Shown: in pieces, positions 16,675 to 23,949 of the stretch
Numbering within the stretch: position 1 is the stretch's first letter
Layout of the letters: every line of letters starts with the position of its first letter
Origin: an uncultured archaeon
Lineage (GTDB): Archaea; Thermoproteota; Bathyarchaeia; Bathyarchaeales; Bathycorpusculaceae
NCBI GenBank assembly: GCA_938023865.1
Contig: CALJDG010000073.1
Location: forward strand, 1 to 33,216
Length of the DNA stretch: 33,216 nucleotides
Reading direction: 5' to 3'
The notes under the pieces: model-generated
The model's input: only the letters and a program-made list of their open reading frames with translations
Database searches by the model: none
What the model was told of the DNA's origin: nothing
Translations under genes and position numbers: made by a program

Positions 16675-17490
16675 TTATTTGAGTATTGCTTTCCTTTTAT
16701 TGGATAGGGAATCCGTTTTAAATGCAAAAATGATGATAAGAGCGAGAATGATGATTGTAAGAAAATAGTATGGGAAGATGGAACTGGCAATATTTGCTTC
16801 AACAAATAGTATTGTGTTTGCTGCGTTTGTGGATGCATGGTATAGCGATGCGGTTAAAAGGCTTCCTTCCGTGGAGTTATACAGCCATGTATAAGAGATC
16901 GAGTAAAAAAGCGTGAAAATGACGAACCAGAGGAAATTATGATAGTTATCCGCCATGACGCTATCTTTTACTGCAAAATGTGGCCAGTGCCACAATGCCC
17001 AAAATGCTCCAACGATTAGGCTTGAAATAAGAGCGTTGTGTTTCTTTTGCAGTGTAGGTAAAGCGTAGCCTCTCCATCCAATTTCCTCCCACATGTTCAT
17101 CAAGAAACTCGCAGTTAGAATCGGCGGAAACTCAGCCAGCTTTGTCAAGTTCAGATTATATGTTCCTCCAGCTATAAACCACAACAAAACTGCACAGACT
17201 GCAAGAGCCAAAGGGACAAAAACAGCTACTAAAAACCATAATTTTGAAAAGCCCTTACGACCAAACTGATCAAACAAATATCCCGCTGCTCCTCTTCTAA
17301 ATTCAAGTTTGGCTGCTATAAGCGCGGCAATCGTGGGAGATACACCACCAACAATCACAAAAACAAAAAACAGATCAGATGGAAACATGCCATACGAAGC
17401 CAAAACCCACGGGGCATAGGCTAAACCGCCAATTAACAGAACCAAGCTGAAATAGTAAACAATAAACCTATTCAAAATTATCACGACCAT
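16675..17490 (-). CDS. CPBP-family intramembrane protease (Abi/CAAX-like)
   Basis: A 271-residue membrane protein with about eight hydrophobic segments and the CPBP motifs: EEIGWRGYALPTLQ (about 136-149, the double-Glu metal motif with Arg), FWALWHWPHF (His motif) and LYHASTNA (third motif with His). The family includes Rce1-like proteases, bacteriocin-immunity proteins and many of unknown substrate. It overlaps the end of the upstream CPBP gene by 10 bases, so the pair is cotranscribed. Both may have come from a duplication. Substrate unknown. Confidence 0.9.
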   Translation of the reverse strand: MVVIILNRFIVYYFSLVLLIGGLAYAPWVLASYGMFPSDLFFVFVIVGGVSPTIAALIAAKLEFRRGAAGYLFDQFGRKGFSKLWFLVAVFVPLALAVCAVLLWFIAGGTYNLNLTKLAEFPPILTASFLMNMWEEIGWRGYALPTLQKKHNALISSLIVGAFWALWHWPHFAVKDSVMADNYHNFLWFVIFTLFYSISYTWLYNSTEGSLLTASLYHASTNAANTILFVEANIASSIFPYYFLTIIILALIIIFAFKTDSLSNKRKAILK

Positions 17491-18289
17491 CCTTTCAGTT
17501 TTGATTCAGCTCTTATCTCGAACCATTCTTTTCCCCCAAATACCGCTAAGATGATTAGGGCAACGGCAATTATTGAGAAAAAGTAGTAGGCTGGGCCATT
17601 TCTTGTTTCAAAGACTGGGAACACAACGTAAGTTGAGAGGTTAAGCATTGTATGAAATATTAAAGTGGCAAAGATGCTTCCTTTGGTGTTGTTGTAAAGC
17701 CAAGTGAATATGATGGACACGAACACAAACAGGATAACAGTGCTCATGAACATCGCCAATCCAACTTCATATTGGGGCCCAAGCCAATACATGAAGTTTA
17801 AGGGTAAATGCCAAACAGCCCAAATCACGCCCAAAACCACGCTGGAAACGAAAGCCGAGTGCCGTGCTTGTAAACGTGGGAGCGCATAACCCCTCCATCC
17901 GAACTCCTCTTGAAAAGGGCCTCCGAGGAAGAATATGTAGACAAAATTCCAAAGAATCAGCCATGGCTGAGACAGCGTAACCAGTTTAGAAATAGACTCC
18001 CCGGTTAACGACGCCCCCAAAATGGAAAACCCTGCAATAATGGGCCATAACAAAAAAGCAGGAACATACCAGACTTTATCTATCCTTGGATCCAATCCTT
18101 TTATTAGCAACTTCTTAACTCCCCCGTAATCCTTTTGAAGATAGTAAGTAGAAAAGCTGCAGCAAATGGACCGAATGGAGCTACATAAAGGTTAAAACCC
18201 AGTATCTGCAGTGTCCAGAAAAACCACGACCATGCAAAGGCGACCAGGAAGAATAACGCCAAACTCCTATTCTCAGACATGTCAGTCAT
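17481..18289 (-). CDS. CPBP-family intramembrane protease, split by a frameshift in a G run
   Basis: Second CPBP protein, about 269 residues if joined. The N-terminal part (ATG 18289, SENRSLALFFLVAFAWSW, first two membrane segments, GPFAAAFLLTIFKRITG) runs into a stop after ELRSC. The rest resumes in another frame as KKLLIKGLDPRIDKVWYVPA and carries the motifs EEFGWRGYALPRLQ, IWAVWHLPLNF and LIFHTMLN. The join falls on five Cs at 18121-18125 (Gs in the gene); a sixth would restore the frame. So one base is missing, by mutation, phase change or read error. The upstream part alone would be inactive. Confidence 0.85.
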
Positions 18290-18829
18290 GTTAACACAAT
18301 CCTTTCACTCTTCCATCAATAATATACGAATTAATATTTTTTGGCTGTATCGAGTGATATTGCATGCTGGATTATCACAACGAAAAATAATGCTCACATC
18401 CTCGACAAAGTCATTGAGTAATTAGCCTAAACATAATTTAAGCTACTTTTATTAGTCGCTGCAAAGCGTAAAACATGTTAAAGCATGTTCTTTTAGACAT
18501 AACTAACGGAACATTTGCGCGCTTTCTCTTTTTCTGAGTATCACCATGTTGATGCTGGTTAAGGTTTCTTCCCTCCGGCCCAGGAACTCAAATTTTCCGT
18601 TAAGTTTATGAAGGCTTTAAATTCATCATTAAGTCTTAATAATCGTCCGTGATCATTTACCTAAAGTGTCTTGGATTTCACCCTCTTACTTTTACGGTAT
18701 TCGAAAACTTTAAAACCGGAGTAAAAGAATCTCCTACAAAGACTTCCTGAACCTTCTAGAGAAATAACTCTTAACGGCTCTATAGAAAACCTGTTCGTTG
18801 GAAGTTGCTAAGAGAAAATAACCTATAAA
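18290..18829. other. 540-base gap with no supported gene
   Basis: I see no gene. The minus strand holds a short open stretch ending at a TAG at 18503 (upstream limit about 18620) that reads LNGKFEFLGRREETLTSIN and looks coding-like; I cannot name it, and it may be a gene tail. At 18452-18477 is TTAGTCGCTGC followed by AAACATG, which resembles the repeat at 20056-20080. AATTAATATTTTTTGG near 18330 could be a promoter. Confidence 0.4.
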
Positions 18830-19033
18830 CTATGAGGTTTTCAAGCAATTTTGGTTTTTAGGATTTTGCCTTTTTTCTATAACCAGTTTACTTCCATTGA
18901 TTCTGACCGTTACGTTTTCGCCTGCTTGGAAGGGGAAATTTGTGTCTGCCGCGACGCTTTTTGGTATGTAAAGGAAAAATTTTTTGTATTTTCCCCCACG
19001 TTCTATGATTTTTCCTTTGCCTTCTCGTGTCAT
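18830..19033 (-). CDS. AbrB/SpoVT-like small DNA-binding protein
   Basis: A 67-residue protein with the swapped-hairpin AbrB pattern: KIIERGGKYKKFFLYIPKSV (9-28), then ADTNFPFQAGENVTVRI and NGSKLVIEKR. IPKSVA..D..FPF..GE.V.V and a closing LVIE strand is typical of archaeal AbrB-like regulators and antitoxins. ATG at 19033 is preferred; GTG at 19048 would add five residues. AAAATAAAAAC upstream (about 19075-19090 on the minus strand) may be the promoter. No PIN or other toxin gene is adjacent, so a toxin-antitoxin role is not supported. Confidence 0.7.
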   Translation of the reverse strand: MTREGKGKIIERGGKYKKFFLYIPKSVAADTNFPFQAGENVTVRINGSKLVIEKRQNPKNQNCLKTS

Positions 19034-19101
19034 AGCGCGCGGGGACACACCGTCAACGTTATGTAATGTTTTTATTTTGTTTTTATTTTTAAGTTTTGCT
19101 G

Positions 19102-19837
19102 TTATTTTGTGGTTCTGACGTTAAATTCGCATTGAGGTTCTCCTTTGGCAATGCATTTTGTTTCTTGGACCGCGGTGGTTTTTTGGAAGATCTTGTGGAA
19201 AATTCCAGCTATGTAGCCTCTGTAGAATTGCTGTAAGGTTTACCATAGCCTTTTCCAATTTCGCATTCAAAACTGTGGTTTAGGCGAATTTTCGCCTGTT
19301 CTCTTCTAAAGTCTATTTTGACATTTTCAATTATTCCCCATCCTAAAACTCTTGTGTAGATTTTCACAAGGTCAATTAACAATTCAGTATTTTCGCGACC
19401 GGTGGCTTTTTCCAGGGGGGATATGGCGTTAAACCCGACGTTAAAGCCTTGATAATACAGTATGGCTTCCCCAGCAGAGCCGAACTCTTCCCTTAAACCT
19501 TTAAACAGGTTTCCGTAAACTGTTTTGTCAAAAATTACAGCCCTACTATGCCCGACAGTTAATGGAAAGAAGTAATTGTCATATAGAACTCCACTGCTGT
19601 TTGGATATATTATATGTGCGTGTTTAACGAATCCTTGCTTTTTAACAATCTCTAAAGCGTTTTCGGGGGAACATCCGAATCAGAAAAGTCGAGGAAGGCA
19701 ATAGCCCTTGCAGAAGGAGCCGCTCCGTCCAAAGAAACCTGAATGAACCTTATAACCGCTCCAGCATTATCCGCAATCTCTGCCAACCTTCTAACAACAC
19801 CCTTTTCAACATCCGTCTCCAAAGCAACATCATACAT
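19102..19837 (-). pseudogene. ACT-like plus V4R-domain protein, broken in three frames
   Basis: Three frames join into one recognisable gene of about 245 codons. Frame one gives an ACT-like domain, MYDVALETDVEKGVVRRLAE ... VIRFIQVSLDGAAPS ... FLDFSDSD. Near a five-G run at 19665-19669 it shifts to SPENALEIVKKQGFVKHAHI followed by the V4R start (PLTVGHSRAVIFDK, GSAGEAILYYQGFNVG). Near 19233 it shifts again to QQFYRGYIAGIFHKIFQ and the V4R end TKCIAKGEPQCEFNV, with its Cys pair, stopping at 19102. V4R domains bind small hydrophobic molecules and are common in archaeal regulators. Each break is one missing base. TTTAAATAT at 19881-19889 is a good TATA box. The start is ATG 19837 or TTG 19870. 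Confidence 0.7.
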
Positions 19838-20052
19838 CCTTGAACTTCCTATCAAAAACAACCTTCCCAAATTTAGAGGGTTTAAATATCCTACAGTGGG
19901 CGCTGTTCCATGACGCCCCTCAGCACACGCTGATAGGCACACATGGAATACTCACCAATAGTGCTAACCCTTTATAGTCATATATTGTATAACCAAAACT
20001 TCAATTTAAATCTTACGAAACACTACTCAACAAAAACATACAAAGCCAAAGC

Positions 20053-20074
20053 TCCGTTAGTCGCTGCTAACAGA
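20053..20074. repeat. Hairpin repeat, copy 1
   Basis: TCCGTTAG-TCGCTG-CTAACAGA, an 8-base inverted repeat with one mismatch and a 6-base loop. The reverse complement occurs with three changes in 24 bases at 29725-29748. It lies in the short region upstream of the glycosylase gene. Confidence 0.5.
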
Positions 20075-20127
20075 AACATGATAAATAAATCCTGAAAAAT
20101 AATTTATGGGTATCGGTAGGTATTAAA

Positions 20128-20553
20128 GTGAGGTTGTGGTTAATTCATCCTAAATATCTTGATTGTAAAGGGCTGGTTGCTGTTTGGAGGGAAGGGCTTT
20201 TGGCAAAGAAGGTTCTGGAGGGAAAAACTAGGGGCTATACGAATCATCCACAACTGAAATTTTTAAAAGAGTACGAGAAGCCTGTTGATCTGATTAACGC
20301 TTATTTATTTCAGATTTATCTTGAAGCCAAGAGAAGAGGTTATTCGTTTGATTTTTCAAAGATAAAACCATTGAATTTGAGAGAAGTTGTAACTGTTACA
20401 AGAGGACAATTGGAAGACGAGTTTCGGTTATTGATGGAAAAGTTAAAGACAAGGGACAAAAGGAAGTTTGAAGAAATAAGGAACTTGGAACTTCATAGTG
20501 TAGAGCCAAACCCAATTTTCAGAGTAGCGGAAAAAAGAGGTTTTAAACTATAG
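20128..20553 (+). CDS. Pyrimidine dimer DNA glycosylase family protein (pfam03013)
   Basis: A 141-residue member of the Pyr_excise family, related to T4 endonuclease V, which cuts the glycosidic bond at UV-made pyrimidine dimers. The start MRLWLIHPKYLDCKGLVAVW and the following WREGLLAKKVLEGKTRGYTN and HPQL are the family's hallmark (LHPKYLD..GLVALWRE.LLA..VL.G...GY..HPQL). Some members have unknown activity, so damage repair is the family role rather than proof. The start is GTG 20128, as MRLW is the usual N-terminus. It is alone in its direction, with TATA-like sequence in the gap to the divergent V4R gene. Confidence 0.87.
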   Translation: MRLWLIHPKYLDCKGLVAVWREGLLAKKVLEGKTRGYTNHPQLKFLKEYEKPVDLINAYLFQIYLEAKRRGYSFDFSKIKPLNLREVVTVTRGQLEDEFRLLMEKLKTRDKRKFEEIRNLELHSVEPNPIFRVAEKRGFKL

Positions 20554-20655
20554 TCTCTACAATGGGTAGAACCTTTAAAGTTCAATTCTTAAATACTGAT
20601 AGTTTTTATTAAATAGTTAAACGCGACAAATAAATAAATTAATTGAGTGAATTAT

Positions 20656-21423
20656 ATGACTACAACTAATTCTAACCTCTTGAAATGGTTCAACATTGCG
20701 GCTTTCATTGTTATGGTTATTGTGAATGGGTTGGCTGGTAGCACAACAATTATTGGCGGTAAAAATACTGCTCAAATTTCTGATTCAAATCCCACTTTGA
20801 TAACTCCAGCAGGCTACGTTTTCTCCATATGGGGGATCATTTACATACTGCTTGCAATCTTCGTTTTCTATCAGGCGTTATCAAACCAACAGACGAAAGA
20901 ATTTAGGGCGAAAGTTGGCTATCTGTTTATAGCGAGCAGCATATTAAACATTGTTTGGCTTTTTCTATGGCAGTTTGAATATCTTGTCTTCTCAGTTGTT
21001 GTTATGTTTCTGCTTCTAGCCACTTTAATAGCGGTTTATCTCCGCCTAGAAGTTGGAAAGTCTGCAGTTTCACTACGTGAAAAAATAGCTTTTCATGCGC
21101 CTTTCAGCGTCTATCTCGGATGGATCACTATTGCTTCCATAGTAAACGTTGCTGCCGCATTAGTTTCGCTTAACTGGGATGGTTTTGGAATAAGTCAGGA
21201 AACGTGGGCTTTGTTGATGGTTATCATCGCCCTAGTAATCACTTTGCTTGTAATAGCTACAAGAAAGGACGTAGCCTACGGGCTTGTAATCATCTGGGCT
21301 TTGTTAGGCATCGCTGCCAAGCAAAGCGGAAACCAAGACATCGTTATAGCCCCTGAGGTAAGCGCCATTATCATACTGATCGCGTTAGCGTTATCAATTC
21401 TAATTTCAAAAATGAAACGATGA
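20656..21423 (+). CDS. TspO/MBR-like tryptophan-rich membrane protein
   Basis: A 255-residue membrane protein with about eight hydrophobic segments. It carries TspO-like blocks: LITPAGYVFSIWGIIYILLA (about 55-74, the P-x-G-x-x-F-x-x-W-x-I/P-x-Y pattern) and SSILNIVWLFLWQFEYLVFS (about 95-114, N-x-x-W-x-x-x-F/W). The long form is widespread in bacteria and archaea as 'tryptophan-rich sensory protein'; ligands may be porphyrins or other hydrophobics, unknown here. ATG 20656 is preferred; GTG 20647 would add three residues. The stop overlaps the ATG of the next gene as ATGA, so the two are coupled. Confidence 0.85.
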   Translation: MTTTNSNLLKWFNIAAFIVMVIVNGLAGSTTIIGGKNTAQISDSNPTLITPAGYVFSIWGIIYILLAIFVFYQALSNQQTKEFRAKVGYLFIASSILNIVWLFLWQFEYLVFSVVVMFLLLATLIAVYLRLEVGKSAVSLREKIAFHAPFSVYLGWITIASIVNVAAALVSLNWDGFGISQETWALLMVIIALVITLLVIATRKDVAYGLVIIWALLGIAAKQSGNQDIVIAPEVSAIIILIALALSILISKMKR

Positions 21424-21989
21424 AACAAATGCGGTGTCTGGTCTTTATGAATGATTATAAGGCAAAATCCATTCTTGAATTAGAGTTGAGTGGAATAGTT
21501 TTCATAGTTTTTGTTGGAAGTGCTTTACACTTCACTTTCGATTTGTCTGGTCGCAATCCTTTGGTTGGCGTTTTTTCAGCTGTTAACGAAAGTGTCTGGG
21601 AACATTTGAAGTTGAGTTTTTGGCCTGCACTGCTGTATGCGATTATCGAGTATAGATATTTAAAGAAAGCAGCTGGCAACTTTTTTACCGCCAAAGCTGT
21701 TGGCTTATATCTTATGCCACTGATTATTGTTTCTTCTTTCTACTTATACAGAATCTTTAGTGAAGAAAATTTAACATTGGACATTCTAATTTTCATTGCA
21801 GCGGTAACAATTGGACAATTGGCAAGTTATAAGCTAATGATATAGAAGAAAACGCTAAAAGTATATACCAAAATCTCTCTTGTAGCTATAATCACTTTGT
21901 CTGGTCTTTTTGTCATTTTCACTTTTTATCCACCGCGATTGCCATTGTTCCGAGATCCAATCAACAACGGATATGGAATTACCGGATAA
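21420..21989 (+). pseudogene. DUF6512 membrane protein with an in-frame UAG
   Basis: The frame from ATG 21420 (overlapping the TspO-like stop) or ATG 21447 encodes a DUF6512-type membrane protein: FTFDLSGRNPLVGVFSAVNE followed by SVWEHLKLSFWPALLY. It stops at a TAG at 21843-21845, after QLASYKLMI. The same frame then stays open for 47 codons to a TAA at 21987-21989 and keeps family sequence: a membrane segment ISLVAIITLSGLFVIFTFYP and the family ending PRLPLFRDPINNGYGI. So a single codon interrupts an otherwise intact gene of about 189 codons. Nonsense mutation is simplest; UAG read-through or pyrrolysine cannot be judged from this window. Function unknown. Confidence 0.75.
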
Positions 21990-22132
21990 GACATGCCGTC
22001 AAATGTGCTTAACACTGCTGTAGGATCCTAACCTTCATGGCAAATAACTTAATTTAACAGACACTGAAAGTGGCCACTAAGCATAAATCCTTTGCAAGTA
22101 GTATACAATCTATTTTGGGATGGTGAAATTGA

Positions 22133-22580
22133 ATGGAGATTCCAGAATATGTCTCGGTAAAAGATGTTCAGAACGTTTGTAAAAAACTTGGAATTAGAGA
22201 TTGGACTTCTGAAAAAGCCTAAAGTTTCCCTTGACGAGGCTGAGAAAATATTGGCCGCACTCGACACAGGTGGCTTGAAGATTTCTTCTGAGATTTTTCG
22301 GAAAGGGTTAGAAGTGGAGCTTGAACATGAAACGCGTTATCCAGAAGCCAACGTTACAAACAATCATCCAATTCTAACTGGGAAAATCGTATTAGCGCAT
22401 CTTAAAGAGACTTTGGATTATTATCAACGGTTGGAAGTGGCGGAGATAGAAGGAGATCTTTTGAAAGCTGTTGTGAGCAAAAACGCCGATAAGGTTGCAG
22501 CTCTTTATACAAAACTACTGAAAGCAAAACATGAACTCGCAAAAACAGAATTAGAAATGCTATGTTTTCGTCTGGTCTGA
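22133..22580 (+). CDS. DUF5661-like protein, frameshifted near its N-terminus
   Basis: The main frame contains SLDEAEKILAALD, IFRKGLEVELEHETRYPE, and ILTGKIVLAHLKETLDYYQR, which match proteins annotated DUF5661 (ME.EHG....VT.DDPLLTGKIALAHL.E.PDYY.RL). An ATG at 22133 with a good GGTGA site begins another frame, EIPEYVSVKDVQNVCKKLGI, which fits the expected N-terminal helix but stops after WTSEKA. Removing one base near 22207 joins WT to LKKPKVSLDEAEKI. If the shift is real, translation could start at ATG 22164 in the main frame, without a good ribosome site. Function unknown; the family is alpha-helical and often found near stress genes. Confidence 0.65.
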
Positions 22581-22656
22581 TGGGAACAAAGCAAGGCTAA
22601 ACCTGGAAATTTTAAACAGCAACACTCAAGCTCATGGGCTTTTTACTACGGTTGGT

Positions 22657-22694
22657 AACTGTCTGTCTTCTACTGGTTTTCTGGACAGACAGTT
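22657..22694. repeat. Perfect 11-bp inverted repeat
   Basis: AACTGTCTGTC (22657-22667) and GACAGACAGTT (22684-22694) pair perfectly around a 16-base loop. It lies about 80 bases after the DUF5661-like gene, so a transcript end, an operator or a structured RNA are all possible. Confidence 0.6.
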
Positions 22695-22711
22695 CATGAA
22701 AGCTCATTTTT

Positions 22712-22732
22712 CTCTGCTAATCAAAAGCAGAG
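22712..22732. repeat. Perfect 7-bp hairpin, second of the pair
   Basis: CTCTGCT-AATCAAA-AGCAGAG, a perfect 7-bp stem with a 7-base loop, 17 bases after the first hairpin and followed by TTTGATTTCT. The two in series suggest a bidirectional terminator-like region between convergent genes. Confidence 0.5.
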
Positions 22733-22914
22733 TTTGATTTCTATTCGAATCGATTGCTCAATAGATATTTCTCTATCCTTATACTCTAGCAACAAAACTA
22801 AGGCAAAGGTGAAATCAAAAGGAGCAAGATGTTCCTTTTAAAAGAAAGGAAGGTTTGCTTAAAAAGGTGAAAGTGGAGCCTGTTAAAGTTGAGCCTGTTA
22901 AAATGTTTCAGGAT

Positions 22915-23226
22915 CTACTTCTTTGCTGAAGCTACGGCTTTTTTAACTGATTCTGTGGCTTGATCAACTGTTAATACTGGCACTACTTCAAAGTGAGCAT
23001 AGGGTATCCATTTAAGCAGGCGGGTGAAAAGCTCCGCCTCATTTGCCGCTTCACTAATTGAGTATCCGTAATCTCCTCCAGCAGCCATTCCCCAGTCCTT
23101 AGTTACACCTGCATTCAAGTCTGCCTTAACCATTTCAAGCATTTGAAGCCAACCTTTAACCCTCTGTTCAACATCAACAGGTACTTTAGTTGGCTCCAGC
23201 CACCACTTTACATAGAATTTGGACAT
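22915..23226 (-). CDS. Small conserved hypothetical protein (dimeric alpha/beta barrel-like)
   Basis: A 103-residue soluble protein that begins KFYVKWWLEPTKVP and contains KGWLQMLEMVKADLNAG, TKDWGMAAGGDYGYSISEAA and LLKWIPYAHFEVVPVLTVDQ. The layout (beta strand, helix, GxGY-like strand, helix, strand HFEVVPVLTVD) suggests the ferredoxin-like dimeric barrel of muconolactone-isomerase or DUF3303-type proteins. I recognise the pattern from archaeal hypotheticals but not a function. ATG 23226 follows a perfect GGAGGTGAAT ribosome site, so it is certainly translated. It is convergent with the DUF5661-like gene. Confidence 0.8.
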   Translation of the reverse strand: MSKFYVKWWLEPTKVPVDVEQRVKGWLQMLEMVKADLNAGVTKDWGMAAGGDYGYSISEAANEAELFTRLLKWIPYAHFEVVPVLTVDQATESVKKAVASAKK

Positions 23227-23949
23227 CTACAATTCACCTCCTATACCATTTTATACGCTCCAGTGTCTGAGCTGAAACTCCACCAACAAGCGAAGAAAGC
23301 ATCCTCAAATGCCAGCTCCACAAGCCAGGCGAAGCTCACTAAAGCATTACAGAACCCTCCTAATAAGACTTATGTGCGCACGGTAGATGGACATAGCGTA
23401 AACTTATCGGAATATCATAGTATTAGCTAAGCTTTAAATTGCACCAACGTAATTCCTGACAGTCTTTGGGCTATAACCTCTATTCTGAAGCCAAGCCCAA
23501 ATCTGTTAAGCGTTAGACGGTCTACATGCTTCCTTTGGATTCCCAACAAAAGCCTATCCTGCTCTATACTACCCAAAAAATCCTTTATAGAACCTTGGCG
23601 TGCAGCGAAAATTGCTACAGTTGCAATTTTAATGGAAAATTGCTGTGATTGCAATGCACGCTAAACAATGTTACCGTTAATGATGGAACTGCTTCAGAAA
23701 ACAAGCTCACAATAAACAAGCAAAACAGAAAAAGGGATTTTAGAAGCCCTCTAAACGGAGCATAAAAACGAAAAAGAGGAGTTTTGCGGGAGAATTCGCC
23801 ACCCCCGACTTTTTAGAAAATGTGTTTTGCAGAGTTTTATTTTCTCTATCCCCTCCCCTAGTTATTTTTGCAGTTGGCATCCAGCCACAAAATACGCTAG
23901 TCCATCTAGATTTTTGGTTACTGGATCAGGCAGTAGCAGATTTTCTCCT
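23227..23949. other. 720-base gap without a recognisable gene
   Basis: Open frames here are short. A 75-codon minus-strand frame at 23427-23654 (containing KDFLGSIEQDRLLLGIQRKH) has no ribosome site and no recognised motif; it may be a remnant. A plus-strand frame near 23280-23430 ending KTYVRTVDGHSVNLSEYHSI is equally unassigned. The paired palindromes at 23611-23655 lie within this stretch. Confidence 0.4.
23611..23655. repeat. Two tandem palindromes ATTGC-N7-GCAAT
   Basis: ATTGCTACAGTTGCAAT (23611-23627) and ATTGCTGTGATTGCAAT (23639-23655) are each inverted repeats with 5-bp arms and agree at 13 of 17 positions. They repeat every 28 bp. Paired sites of this kind are typical of operators, but no clear gene start lies beside them. 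Confidence 0.45.

Larger units (their letters stand above)
22581..22914. other. Gap with two strong hairpins
   Basis: No gene is supported. It contains the two inverted repeats listed next, and near 22870-22900 a short direct repeat AGCCTGTTAAA (twice, 15 bases apart) that in one frame reads KVEPVKVEPVK, possibly a gene fragment. Confidence 0.45.

Noticed and set aside
18830-19033. Toxin-antitoxin system around the AbrB-like gene
   Set aside because: No PIN, RelE, MazF or other toxin gene is adjacent; the neighbour is the broken V4R gene.
20053-20074. Hairpin repeats as a CRISPR array
   Set aside because: Copies are single and thousands of bases apart, with no regular spacers and no cas genes in the window.
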